NCBI GenBank assembly: GCA_964016985.1
Contig: OZ024824.1
Location: forward strand, 50,075,587 to 50,139,586
From: Anodontia alba
Lineage: Eukaryota > Mollusca > Bivalvia > Lucinida > Lucinidae
Length of the DNA: 64,000 nt
Direction: 5' to 3'
Part shown: positions 19,831 to 30,945 of the stretch, in pieces
Numbering within the stretch: position 1 is the first letter of the stretch
Layout: every line of letters starts with the position of its first letter
Notes under the pieces: generated by a model
Seen by the model: the letters and a program-made list of their open reading frames with translations, nothing else
Databases searched by the model: none
Told to the model about the DNA's origin: nothing
Position numbers and translations under genes: made by a program

Positions 19831-21510
19831 TACCTAAATGTCATATTTACATATAATGACACAGTGTGACCCAAACTTTCACTCAAAGTAAATATAAATC
19901 AGTATGACCTATATTTCATGGTCTAGTGATTTTGCATAATATCTTTTAGATTATTTAATGGATTAACATTATAGTTGGTATAATGCATCAGTGTGACCAT
20001 CAGATTAACTTCTCAAGTATATGTAGGTCTGTGACATATATTTTATGGCCCAGCAAATTTGCTTCATGTCTTGAAGACTTTTTACTCCAGGAAAGTTGTA
20101 CTTGGGATAATAGATCAGTGTCACTCAGAGACTGACATTGTAAACTATATCTTGCCTTATATCATTAGGGATATATAGTTTTCGTCCGTTCCGTTAGTCC
20201 GTTTGTCTGTCTGACCGTCCGTCCATCCGTCCGTCCGACTGTCCGGATGTGATTCAGTCCATTAACCCTTTCTATAACCAAGTTTTATTTTGAAGTTTTT
20301 TGATTACTTATAACTCTGCATCCACTGATCAAAAACTTTTCATATTTGGTATGGGGGTACCTGGGAGGGTTCTCTTCCATTCTTCATCTATAAACCCCTG
20401 GGTCATGCCCCAGGGTGGGGCTAGAGGTCAAAATCTAGGACACCCCAATAAAGTAGTATATTGCAGTTTGTTTATACAAACAACCTCTTATTAAAGAAGG
20501 ATGGGCATCAGACATGTTTATGACATCAACATTCAGTGTAATAAGGTCAAGGTCATTGTGACCTTATTTTCACCTTCAGTGATTTTGATGTATATTTTGA
20601 AGCCTATTTCATGGATTAATGCCTCAATAAAGTAGTATGTTGCAGTTTGTTTATACAAACAACGTCTTAAAGAAGGATGGGCATCAGACATTTTTATCAC
20701 ATCAACATTCAGTGTAATAAGGTCAATGTCATTGTGATTATATTGTCATGCTCCAGCGATTTTGCCTAATATCTTGAAGACTATTTCATGGATTAATGTG
20801 ATACTTGGAATATTGGTTCTGTGTGACACCACGATTGACAGCATAACAAATGTAGGTCACCTTGACCTATATTTCATGGTCCAGTAATTTTGCCTCATAT
20901 CTTGAATGTTAATTGATGTATGAACATCTTTATTTGGGATTATGAATTAGAATCCAACAGTTGACCTAAAAGTAAATGTAGATCACTTTGACCTATATTT
21001 CATAGTCCAGTGATTTTATGTTACATCTTGAAGACAGTTTGATGTATTTTGGGATATTGTGACCTATATTTCATAGCCCTGTGATTTTGTCTTATATCTC
21101 CCATTATTTGATACCTAAATGTCATATTTACATATAATGACCCAGTGTGACCCAAACCTTCACCTTAAAGTAAATATAAATCAGTATGACCTATATTTCA
21201 TGGTCTAGTGATTTTGCTTAATATCATTTAGATTATGTAATGGATTAACATCATAGTTGGTATAATGTATCAGTGTGACCATCAGATTAATTTCTCAAGC
21301 ATATGTAGGTCAGTGACCAATGTTTTATGGCCCCAGTCTTGAAGACTATTTACTCCAGGAAAGTTGTACTTGGGATGATAGATCAGTGTCACTCAGAGAC
21401 TGACATTGTAAACTATATCTTGCCTTATATCATGGTCATTAACTTTAAAATATTTTATAATTAAGAAATGGCGGGGGTATTCGTGACCCTCTGGGCACTT
21501 GCTCTAGTTT
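19831..21510 (+). repeat. Type delta array, rest of unit 1 and whole unit 2
   Basis: 19831-20165 completes the first unit. A second copy starts at about 20167 (GGGATATATAGTTTTCGTCCG) and runs to about 21440, repeating the same phrases in the same order, so the unit is about 1.27 kb. The element ends near 21505 with GGGGGTATTCGTGACCC and TCTGGGCACTTGCTCTAGTTTT, a 3' end of the same style as the other arrays. Confidence 0.8.
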
Positions 21511-21836
21511 TTGATGATTTCCCTAAATGTTTAATTAGCCTATCAAATTTTAGTGTTGTTTATAAATTGTCCAATCAACAGGACTTTAAATCTAATTTTC
21601 AATACTTTTTGATGTAATCTAAATATTGACAGTAATTGATCTCTGCCATCTTATTGCATGGATTGGAGGAAGTAAATTTAACAAAATATAAATCAATGTA
21701 ATAAAATGAACATTAAACTGTAAAGTAAATTTAGTAGATTGTAAACCAGTTCCTTGAGAAAACTTTAGGCTATTGAAGCACATTAACACAATGAAATTAT
21801 TGATAAATATTGATAAAGATATGGAATAATTATAAT
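21511..21836. other. AT-rich spacer
   Basis: No gene or clear repeat was seen before the TTAA-flanked element. Confidence 0.4.
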
Positions 21837-22343
21837 TTAAAGGGAAACACTCACAAAATATAAAGTATATCTAATGTTCAAGATATTTACGAACTGAACA
21901 TTTTGTTGCAAGTTTTATCAAAATCCATCAAGAAATGATGAAGTTATTGGAGTTTTTAGCTTTTGTAATTGTCAACATGGGTGCCACCATTTTGAATATT
22001 TAATGAGGGACAGAAAAATTCTAAAATGACAATAAAACTTTCTGTTAGACAGAAAACAATGCAATTTTAGGGAAAATAGGTTGTTAAGAAGACATTTGCA
22101 GAAAGATGGCATTTGATGTTTTTGCATATGCGAGTTATTCAGTTTATGCATACTTAATTAATAGCAAATGACATTACAAACTCACAACAATGGTGGCGCC
22201 CATGACAGCCTTGTTTGAAATCTTCAAATACCCATAATTTCTTAATTTTCAGCCGATTTTCATAAAATTTGCATCAGTTTTCTCAGCTAATGTAGGTCTT
22301 TCACTTTAAACAGATTATCAATTTTGTGAGTGTTTTCCTTTAA
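21837..22343. mobile_element. Small TTAA-flanked inverted-repeat element (MITE)
   Basis: TTAA (21837-21840) precedes AGGGAAACACTCACAAAAT, and the reverse complement of the right end reads AGGAAAACACTCACAAAAT before TTAA (22340-22343). The 499-bp interior has no ORF but contains two ATGGTGGC/GGTGCCACCAT phrases in opposite orientation. TTAA target sites and an AGGG start fit nonautonomous Kolobok- or piggyBac-type elements; the class is inference. Confidence 0.75.
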
Positions 22344-22369
22344 TTGTCTATCTAGCAAAACTCTAAAAG

Positions 22370-23013
22370 ATCCAAAAATTCCCTATTACAGAGATTCAGA
22401 AATGCAAAAATTTTTCCGATCCAATATCCAAGATGGCCACCACAGTGGCCATCTTGAAAATCTTCAAACCAGGTCTGCTCCTGAATGATAAGTCAGATTG
22501 AGGCCAAAACTTGGTGGGAGGCACTGGGGTGACATTTAGAATTGCTAAATCTTTCCGTTCCAATATCCAAGATGGCCACAAATCTTGAAACGACATCTGC
22601 TCCCTAACGGTAAGTCGGATCAAGCTGAAACTTGGTGGGAGGCATAAGGGAGACATGGAGATTCAGAAATGATAAATTTGTTCCATTCCGACATCCAAGG
22701 CCATCTTGAAATTCTTCAAACGACATATCCTCCCAAACTGTAAAGCCGATTAAGCTCAAACTTGATGGGAGGCATCGGAGCAACATAGAGATTCAGAAAT
22801 GCTAAAATCGTTCTGTTCCTATATCAAAGATAGCCCCCAAGGTGGCCATCTTGAAAATGTTCAAACCTCATCTGCTCCCGAATGGTAAGTCAGATTGAGC
22901 CAAAACTTGGTGGAAGGCATTGGGGCGACATGGCGAATCAGACTTGCTAAAACCATTTTGTTATAATATCCATGATGGCTGCCACAGCAGCCATTTTGAA
23001 GATCTTCAATTGT
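22370..23013 (+). repeat. Gamma-type array fragment
   Basis: About four units of roughly 140-150 bp with GAGATTCAGAAATGC, ATCCAAGATGGCC, GGCCATCTTGAAAATC and CTGCTCC.AA.GGTAAGTCRGATTGAGC. There is no 5' head; it runs directly into the head of the next element at 23014. Confidence 0.75.
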
Positions 23014-23572
23014 TAGCACACCTTGAGCTTTTCTGCAGGTCAGCTTATGCCGTGGTCTATTGACCATGGTCCGTCCCTAATCACTATGTCTGTCAGTAAC
23101 TTTCCACATTTTTTTACATCTCCGTCAGAATCCTATCCATAATGATCTTGAAAGTCTTGGATTGTTATCTGCTCCCAAACCATAAGTTTGATGGAGCGGA
23201 AACTTAGTGGAAGGCATCGGGGCAGCATGGAGATTTAGAATTGCTAAAATGGTTCCATTCTGATATCAAAGATGGCCACCATGGCAGCCATCTTGAAATT
23301 CTTCAAACCACATCTCTTCCAAAACGGTAAGTCAGATTGAGCCAAAACTTAATGGGAGGCATAGGGGTGACATGGAGATTCAGAATTGCTAAATCGTTCA
23401 GTTCCAATAGTGGCCATTGTGGCAGTCTTGAAACTCTTCAAACAACATCATATTCTGGATTGCTAAAAGCAATCTGATCTGATAGGCAAGATGGCCACCA
23501 TGACACATTGTAACATCTCATGATCAGCCTAATCCAGGCGAGCGATTTCTGGCCCACTTGGGCCTCTAGTTT
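23014..23572 (+). mobile_element. Short gamma-type Pearl/HINE-like element
   Basis: The head TTAGCACACCTTGAGCTTTTCTGCAGGTCAGCTTATGCC and a short CTGTCAGTAAC leader are followed by about three units. The 3' palindrome GGCCCACTTGGGCC is followed by TCTAGTTT at 23551-23572. It shows the complete architecture in about 560 bp. Confidence 0.7.
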
Positions 23573-24545
23573 ATTCATTCAGGAATTAAACTCTGAATTC
23601 AGGAACTTCAAATTGTGGAATCAGAAACTGTTATTCAAAGGATTTGTTTTAGAAATTCTTGTGGATTATTTTTGAGGAACTTTGTGACAATAAAACTTGA
23701 AAGGTACTGTTTACTTCTATTTTTCTGTTTTGCACATGGTCTTATTTTTTTGTTGTTAATAAATATTGTAAATAATTTTAAAGCTTGTTGCTGGTTTCAC
23801 TTTCATTCCTTTCTCATTATGCCTGGCTCATAACAGAAATTGGAGGCTTGCCCGGGATCTAGCATTTTCTTGTGCCTAAAAAAGTTTGAACTTAAAAAAA
23901 AAAAGAACAAAAAACAAGTATTGACTTTTAAACAATATAAATAAATAAAAAAATCTTAGTTTGATAAACTTTCTTGATAGAACCAGTAAAAAACAATCAT
24001 GTCATTTGACCTTCATACTTCCATAGCTCACCTTTGCAGGAGCTGTTAAATTTGGCTAAAAAGTCAGAGTTCTTGGACATTGCTGCTCACTATGAATTGA
24101 CTAGCTGGCAGATGAGTATGCATTTACACATAAGGTTTCCTTTCTTAATAAGTCCAATCCTTCTAGAAGACCATTTTTCCCACAATCAGGATCAAACCCT
24201 TGTCCTAGTAATCCATTTAGCAGTTATAGCCAAACATTTTCTCCTAAACCCAAACCTTCTGGTGAAAACAAGGATCAAAATCCCTTATCTCAACCAGTTA
24301 TTGCAAAAAGACAGGTCATATTATTTCTGAGTGCTTAGATTTGAAAAGAAGGAAAGAAAAACAAGAGGGGCTTAAATCTATAGGCCTTACCAAAATCACA
24401 GTGATATGTTAAGGAGGAAATTTCTACCCAGGCCAAAACATCTGAGACTGATTCTGTTATGGAGATTTATGAACCATTCTTATCAGATGGTTTTGTGTCA
24501 CTAAATATTGACTATGCCCAGTCTACCCCAATTGAAATCTTACGT
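23573..24545 (+). mobile_element. Second Gmr1-like copy, 5' half
   Basis: Plus-strand sequence matches, in order, the last ~260 bp of the LTR (23573-23835, ending GGCTCATAACA), the GAAAT spacer, a diverged primer site TGGAGGCTTGCCCGGGAT (23841-23858), a gag remnant and the protease N-terminus up to CCCCAATTGAAATCTTACG. The match stops at about 24545, and the next ~95 bp of protease sequence are not present. Similarity resumes at 30180. Confidence 0.85.
24034..24330 (+). pseudogene. gag remnant of the second Gmr1-like copy
   Basis: A 98-codon open frame begins ELLNLAKKSEFLDIAAHYEL, a gag-like helical motif, but then drifts out of register. The expected zinc-knuckle end (ACAGGTCATATTATTTCTGAGTGC) is recognisable at the nucleotide level near 24311-24334. 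This indicates what is missing from the element at 14631-19830. Confidence 0.6.
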
Positions 24546-25860
24546 TTTAACAAGTACCCACAATCTATGTTTTTAAGCAGAAATATAGAATAATAATGTA
24601 CACCCCTATAAACCCCAGTTTATTATATAAAAGTGTGTTTTCGGATGAGTTCCCGCAAGAAGATTTTTTGTCATTTGTTATTTATAAGCTGAATGCACAT
24701 ATGAAATTGTAGGGATATTTTATGCCGCAAACATTTTTTTTTTTTATATATATATATTTCAGCAAACATAAGGCTTGACATTACATGTGAATCGTATGCG
24801 TTTGCTGAGAAAATTATTTCACATGAAATGTCAACCTATTTTTCGGTGAATAATTTCTTCTTATGAAGAAATTAGATTGCTGTCTGCTCTTAGTTTTCTG
24901 CAGCTCTTTAAGAATATTGAATTTGTTGCTTATTTGACAGCTATACCCCCTTAGTTTAAAGTGTGCCAGTTATTTATTGATAGCTGCTAAGAAATATTTC
25001 ATGACAATAACTTTGACATAACTGTGATAAACACATCCTTGTGTAATACTTTGACTGAACCAGAGCACAGAATTTTTTCAACATTTAACATGCACCAGTG
25101 AAGACTAAGATGAAAAGGGTGTAATAAATAAATCCATTTTTCAGGAAAAGCATCATTTTGGAGCACTTTTTTTCACACAGTTATTTGAGAATTATCATTT
25201 ATCGCACTATGGGCAGTTTTAGCAGACGACGAATTAATAAGATTTTTCTTATTTTTCCTATAAAATAAGATTTGAAATGTAAAAAATAAGAGAGAATATC
25301 TGTATTCTTCTTTCTTGGCCAGCAGTTCAATGTGTAATAATAGTGTCCTTCTGCTTTCAGTAAAGAATGATTGATTATTGATTATTGAAAATACTGGAAA
25401 ACATGTTGTGTCATACAAATGCAATATACAACAGAAAAAGAGTTTTACAGTTTTTGGCAGGTACACATTAATTTCTGCAAAATAACGTACCCTCAGTGAA
25501 GAATTGGATCAGCCTGTGCATCCCGCAGCCTGATCAGTCTGTGCTATTTGGACGAAGAAGCAGTATATCTCATAGAGCGAGTGGTGAAGACTGATCAGAC
25601 TGTGCAGATGTGCAGGTTGATCTGAATCTTCACTAAACATACAGACTAATTTGTAAAAATAACTGTGTTTCAGAAAATTCTGTTTGTGCAATTGCAGAAA
25701 ATAAATATTCACATTTTTGGATGCAACTATTTTTTAAATTTCCTATCAGATTTATTATAATGTGCTGCATCAGTAGGATTAGGATTCAGTTTGTGAAGTG
25801 TTCTTATTTACTTTAATAAATAATTAAAAAATAAGTAAAATTTTCAATTATATATTTCTA
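24546..25860. other. AT-rich DNA with small repeats, no gene recognised
   Basis: Contains an imperfect hairpin (TTGACATTACATGTGAA..TTTCACATGAAATGTCAA, 24775-24833). A CTGATCAG-rich segment at 25508-25635 (GCCTGATCAGTCTGTGC.. and GACTGATCAGACTGTGC) is a common dispersed molluscan repeat in my experience. No coding sequence could be supported. Confidence 0.45.
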
Positions 25861-25862
25861 TT

Positions 25863-25867
<5 letters not shown>

Positions 25868-25926
<59 letters not shown>
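25868..25926. repeat. (TA)n microsatellite
   Basis: Uninterrupted TA dinucleotides for about 58 bp. Confidence 0.97.
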
Positions 25927-25932
<6 letters not shown>

Positions 25933-26599
25933 GAATTTATTTAGTTCTAAAGTAAATGAATTCTTAACTTTATGAATTACCCCTTATAGGGCCCCACCTA
26001 AGGAGACTTAACATCCTTATAATTACCCCATAATCTTTTAGATAAGATAAGCCTTTGATGTGCATTCCCTTATCAGGACTTTATATATATTGGGGCTGAT
26101 CATGAGAGGGGGATCTCACCAAAGGAGAAAAAATGTGTCTTTAAAGTTGTTCTAACTAGTATCCACAACCTTAATGTTTGAGCAAAAAGTGAACTGTATA
26201 CCTTTATAAAGCCCATTTTTCAACACATTAAGTGGGATATAGCAATTTCAAGAATTTACATGTGTACCTAAAGAAGCCAGTAAAACAGTATAGACTCTGA
26301 TCGGACATTGCAGAACCGTTCTGCGGCATCTGATCTGGGTCTGTACTGTTTGCCTAACACCAGTGATTGATAACCCTCTCAGGCAATACTCTGTACTCAC
26401 AGCCATAAGAAGAGCGCGGCTTTTTTCTATAAATAACCGTGATTGAGATTTCATATCAGTGACAGTCACGTGGACATCAGCTTAAGCTTAGTAACTTTGG
26501 GTCAACTAACAAACAATCTACCCAAAAATCAGTGAGCCAAGACACATCATTTCCTACAAGATTTCGCTTGGCACAAGAGCAACCTTATAGATAGTAAAT
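25927..26599. other. Intergenic or intronic spacer
   Basis: No gene was recognised. A CTGATCGG..CTGATCTGGGTCTGTACTG segment at 26295-26350 resembles the dispersed CTGATCAG repeat. Confidence 0.4.
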
Positions 26600-26880
26600 T
26601 ATACAATAACCCTGTCTCAAATAAACAAAGAGAGAGAGAGGGAGAGAGAGAGAGAGAGAAAGATACTAAAATATGTGCACAATGAAAAAATGAGATTCCA
26701 TATCAGAGACAAAATAGATAAATGAATAAATTGTAAAATAACCCTGTCTCAAATAAACAATAGAGAGAGAGGGAGAGAGAATAAAAAAAGAAAGAAATAG
26801 AGATTAAAATATGTACACAATGAAAAATATAAAATAAGTAAGATTCCACATCTTAGACAAAATAGATAAATAAATAATGT
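26600..26880. repeat. ~140-bp tandem duplication with (GA)n tracts
   Basis: AATAACCCTGTCTCAAATAAACAA, a GAGAGA tract, ATTAAAATATGT.CACAATGAAAAA and AGATTCCA.ATC..AGACAAAATAGATAAAT.AAT occur twice in the same order (about 26606-26728 and 26737-26876). Confidence 0.85.
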
Positions 26881-27117
26881 GCTGGTGTGCTGCTAAGAAA
26901 ACATTTTATACCTTTGAAATTAGATGACACTTCTCACCCGTTCTGCTCATACTTAACAAATTAAGGATCAGTCGGTGAACAATTAAATGATTATTTGATT
27001 AACACTTTGTTTGCATCCCACATTATTCACGCAGATCACCTTTAAATGGTCATTATAAATAAATACCTGTGAGTAGTTACCTGGTACTTTACCAAATAAA
27101 TCTAAAAATTATAAAAG

Positions 27118-27172
27118 GAAAATAAATAAAATAAATAAATAGATAATAAATAAATAAATAAATATGTCTATT

Positions 27173-27220
<48 letters not shown>

Positions 27221-27262
27221 GAGAGAGAGTATATGTGAATAATGAATAAATAAATAAATATC
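27118..27262. repeat. Simple repeats (AAAT)n and (GT)n
   Basis: AAATAAATA runs at 27118-27166 and 27241-27262 flank a GT tract at about 27173-27213 and a short GAGAG run. Confidence 0.95.
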
Positions 27263-27610
27263 TTTTCTTTTTTTTTTTTATCTTTATTTTCTTTCAGAGA
27301 GAGAGAGACTAATCACAGAGGAGAAATGTGATTTAATCATCTCTTCTCTGTTATGATTTTGGCTCATAAGAAATTATACTCAAGCTTTAAATACATGCAT
27401 GTACAGTAACTGAAACACTAAAAGTGAACTTCCTTGTGCACAACATTTGAGGTCAGAGGGCAGCACTAGCTCTAGCTCTAGCCCTATCTCAAAAGAGTCT
27501 AGTGCACTTGATTCTAAAAAGTATCGTGCACTTGTTTCTCTGAATTAGGGCAAAGTAATGTGCACTCCTATCTCTGGTCTTGTGCAAATCTAGTGCACTT
27601 TATGTCAAGT

Positions 27611-28141
27611 TTATCTCTGACCCATCTGTAGCTGGCTTGCTGCATGCTTAGCAGATTTCACACCAGATCTCCACATATTTCTATCATGAGGATTGATAGC
27701 CGAGAGCTTCCACTCTCTGCAATCCCTCTCTGTCAGCTGTTTCCATGTCATCTTGGGCCTCCCAGGCCCACGCTTTCCCTCAACCTGTATGTGAAAGACT
27801 GTCTTGACTGCACCATTGGAGCGTTCCACATGTCCATACCGGTGGAGTCTTTTCTCCTTCAGAATGAGGTCCAGATCCTCAATGCCAAGCCGTGCAAGTA
27901 GCTCATTGGACCTGGTTGTGACAGTCTCTTGCGGCCTGACATTGCAGATCTGTCTGATCATTGCCCTGTCATTCCGCTGCAGGAGTTGGAGGTTTGGTTT
28001 TGTCAATGGCCAAGTCTCACTGGCATGGAGCATTGCGCTCCGCACATAAGAGCTGTACACACGGCCACATGTCTTGAAAGAGAGGTGGCGTGAAGAGAGA
28101 ACTGGTAGCAGCTCCTTGAACTTCTTCCAGGCGGTTTTCAC
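27611..28141 (-). pseudogene. LINE post-RT C-terminal region
   Basis: 176 open codons: KTAWKKFKELLPVLSSRHLS, YSSYVRSAMLHASETWPL, ERLHRYGHVER-like LHRYGHVERSNG and GPGRPKMTWKQLTERD, the conserved tail of this LINE type. It is in the same frame as the RT piece upstream; a single in-frame stop at 28178-28180 separates them. Confidence 0.87.
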
Positions 28142-28177
28142 ATGTGTTGTGGTTGAAAGTTCACAGCCACCTGCTGC

Positions 28178-29290
28178 TTAGAGCATGTCTCGTAGGTAGC
28201 AAAAGGAAGCTACCACCTCCAGCTTGTCAGGTCCGACTTGGACTGCCCTCTGTGGTCTGCCGTCCAAGAGACCTGCAGTTCCCTGGCACCATGTACATCT
28301 GTAATCAGGGTCCTTTGTCAAGTGCTCGAGCCCACTGCATTTCTTGTGCACCCAGTGCTTGCAGCAGTTGCAGAAGATGCTGTTGCTGCCCACTCCAGTA
28401 CGACAGACGGCACATGGAAACTCACCTGAACTCTGCAGGAGGTCCAGGCCCATACTGCAGATCATGATCTTTGTCTTTCCTGCATTTACTCTCAGTCCGT
28501 TCTTTTCCATTGCTTCTTTCCAAGTCAAGAGCCTCCTGACACATTCTTCAAGCAATTCAGCGATGATAACAAGGTCATCGGCATAGAGGTCCTCCCAGGG
28601 GACCTCAGAGCGGAACTCTCGTGATAAGGCTTCAAGCACAATGATGAAGAGAAGCAGGCTGAGTACTGAGTCCTGATGAACACCGACCTTCACTTCAAAC
28701 TCTTCACTGTACCCCTCACCAACACGGACACAACTCCAGGCATTTGCATACATCCCCTGCACTAGTCGCACAATCCACTCCTCCACACCAAGTTTTCTCA
28801 GCGCCCACCAGATGACCTTCTGAGGTACTCGATCAAGTCTACAAAAGCCATGTAGTCTCTTGTTGGCAGCTAGATACTTCTCTTGCAGCTGCCTGACAAC
28901 AAAGATTGCGTCTGTTGTTCCTCTGCCTGGGACGAAGCCAAACTGGGAATCGTCGATTGACACCAACTGTCTGATGAGGCCATCCACAATCCTCTCCAGG
29001 ACTTTCATGACCTGCTCTGTCAGCTTGAGACCGCGGTAGTTGCCCCTTTCCAATGCATATCCCTTTCCTTTGTAGAGGCAGACAATGGAACTCTGCTCCC
29101 AGTCAGAGGGTACCTTGCCATCGCGAATGATTGCAGCTGCGAGGTCACAGATCATGGAGGCGCCCATGTCACTGGCTGCTCGTATCATCTCCACCACTAT
29201 GCCTGATGGACCCGGTGCTTTGCCCGCCTTCATCTGTGAGATAGCCTTCTTAACCATATCAATGGTGATTGGGATGGGCGGGCCTTCCAT
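28178..29290 (-). pseudogene. LINE reverse transcriptase with PHD-like zinc finger
   Basis: 370 codons: KAPGPSGIVVEMIRAA, SSIVCLYKGKG, NYRGLKLTEQVMKVLERI, QFGFVPGRGTTDAIF, then WWALRKLGVEEWIVRLVQGM, a GVHQDSVLS box and the catalytic YADDLVII. The first catalytic Asp motif (AFVDL) is present only in a neighbouring frame (near 28830 on the plus strand), showing a small compensated indel. After the palm, CAVCRTGVGSNSIFCNCCKHWVHKKCSG..CTWCQG forms a C4HC3-like finger (about residues 289-340). RT would prime reverse transcription on cleaved target DNA; here it is inactive. Confidence 0.88.
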
Positions 29291-30179
29291 TGGTGGTGAT
29301 AAGACAGGTGGTCTGGGTCCCAGTCAAACTCAACATTGAGAAGCCTTTGGTAGTGCTCTAACCAGGCCGCCTGCTTGAGTCTTCGCTTATTGACATCTCT
29401 CCTGCAGCATTCTTCACTGGTTTGTCACCAACAACATCAGCGTACTCTCTTCTAAACTGGTTAGCAAGGCGGTAGACTTCTGAAGACTTGGGGGGGGTGG
29501 TCGGGTGGTGCGAAGGTGCTGTGTATCTTACATCACTGGGGCGTCCAACTGATATTGGCTTACAGTTGGGCAAGGCCTGCTATCCTGTAGTTGGTAAGGG
29601 TAGAGGGGGAATGTTTTTATTTCTTCTGTTTCTTCACTTTCATTCCTGTTCCTCTTTCTTCCCTGTCCCTCTCTTTCATCTCCTCTACTCTCTCTTCTGT
29701 CTCTTTTCTCCCTTTCTCTGGGAGACGACACAAAATGACCCTCAAGGGTTGACGTGTCGTTAAACCCCAACACAATCAATCAATCTGAAGACTTGGGGTC
29801 AATATTCTCGAAGACCTTGTCGGCTTCCTGACGAACATGGTGCACTGCATGTCTGGCATTGCATTTGGCTGCATCGTATGATGCCCTAGTGCCTTTACCA
29901 GTCTTCCAGGCCTTGAAAGCTTTCCGCTTGGCAGCAATGGTCTTTTCCATGTGTTCATTCCACTACCAGGTTTCACGACGCCAACAGTGGGGCCGAGTTG
30001 TGCCACACACCTCATCAGTTTTCTTGAGCAGTCCAGTCTTGATGTTGTTCCAGATATCCTCAGTGGCCCCATCAGCTACACCTTCAGATGTGCTCACATG
30101 CAAGTTCAAGACCTCCTGGAAATGATTGCTGTTCTGAGGGTCTTTAAGCTTCCAAACTTTGAGGCGAGGGGTGAACTTG
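29291..30179 (-). pseudogene. LINE inter-domain linker upstream of RT
   Basis: In shifted frames the minus strand reads NNIKTGLLKKTDEVCGTT, WWNEHMEKTIAAKRKAFKAWKTG and SSEVYRLANQFRREYADVVGD, the segment usually found between endonuclease and RT in this LINE type. It is split by the SINE at 29495-29783. Confidence 0.75.
29495..29783 (+). mobile_element. SINE inserted in the LINE, 15-bp target duplication
   Basis: TCTGAAGACTTGGGG occurs at 29480-29494 and again at 29784-29798. The insert contains a pyrimidine-rich tract (29608-29720) and a 3' module GACCCTCAAGGGTTGACGTGTCGTTAAACCCCAACACAATCAATCAAT. That module resembles the tail of the SINE at 30946-31255. No tRNA-like head is evident, so it is 5'-truncated or a different family. 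Confidence 0.88.
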
Positions 30180-30430
30180 CGTGTGGATTTGTTAATGTTC
30201 CTCTGCATAACATTTATTTATCCTCCAGTATAGAATAAGTTCCAAAGAAATTTTTGTGGATTTTTTCGGAGGGACTTTGTGACGATAAAACTTGAAAGGA
30301 ATTGTTTACTGACATTTTTCTGTTTTGCACATTCTCTTTTTTTTTTGTTGTTAATAAATATTGTAAAAACTTTTTAAGCTTATTGCTGGTTTCATTTTCA
30401 TGCCTTTCTTGTTACGCCTGGCTTGTAACA
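30180..30430 (+). mobile_element. Second Gmr1-like copy, 3' half (protease piece plus LTR end)
   Basis: 30180-30227 encodes CGFVNVPLHNIYLSS, identical to the protease-downstream segment of the element at 14631-19830. It passes directly into LTR sequence (30228-30430, ending CTGGCTTGTAACA). IN, RT and RH are deleted. Its protease piece begins only about 95 bp downstream of where the 5' half stops at 24545, so the two fragments are probably one copy split by later insertions. Confidence 0.75.
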
Positions 30431-30945
30431 AAATGTAGAAAAAATCAGCAAGCAGAAGCGACATAGGGATCACTTTGCGGCAGCGTCGTTGGCACTGGCA
30501 TTGGCATTGTTGTCATCAGCGTCAACGTGTGTTTAGCACCTTGTCTCAAAGATGAAGGCTTCTAGGCTAATGAAACTTCATACACACATCCACCATGATA
30601 CACCCTGCCCACTGCCTTGACCTACTTTTCATGCTTGGTTGAACAGTTTAGTCTGCATTTAGCTCCATTTCTTGAACACCACCAGCAGTAGCCATTCAGC
30701 AAATTTCTTGTCTTAATCTTACTTACGGTTGAAACTTACAATGTATAATCAAAGTAGCGAAATTATCTGCCCTTGTCCATGGGCTTTATACATGCATAAA
30801 TTGTTTAATCTTTAAAGAGCTTCTCTGAAACTGCATGACCATGGATGGATGGATGAATGGATGGATGGATGGATGTGTTGTCAAAATAAAAAACTGGTGA
30901 GGTTCAGGAAAAAACTTATTTTTTTTTTTTTTTTGCATTAAATAA
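30431..30945. other. Spacer with family E fragment and microsatellite
   Basis: 30715-30835 matches family E (GGTTGAAACTTACAATGTATAATCAAAGTAG..ATCTGCCCTTG..GGGCTTTATACATG..TTCTCTGAAACTGC). A (GGAT)n run lies at 30838-30874. No gene was seen. Confidence 0.6.

Larger units (their letters stand above)
27600..30179 (-). mobile_element. 5'-truncated non-LTR retrotransposon (LINE)
   Basis: The minus strand carries, in order, the linker before RT (30179-29291), the RT with a C-terminal Cys/His finger (29290-28178) and the post-RT tail (28177-27611). The endonuclease is absent. The 5' truncation point at 30179 joins directly to Gmr1-like protease sequence, so the LINE inserted into the second Gmr1-like copy or a rearrangement joined them. 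A SINE interrupts the linker at 29495-29783. The family is a widespread animal LINE whose RT is followed by a PHD-like finger; clade not assigned with confidence. Confidence 0.87.
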
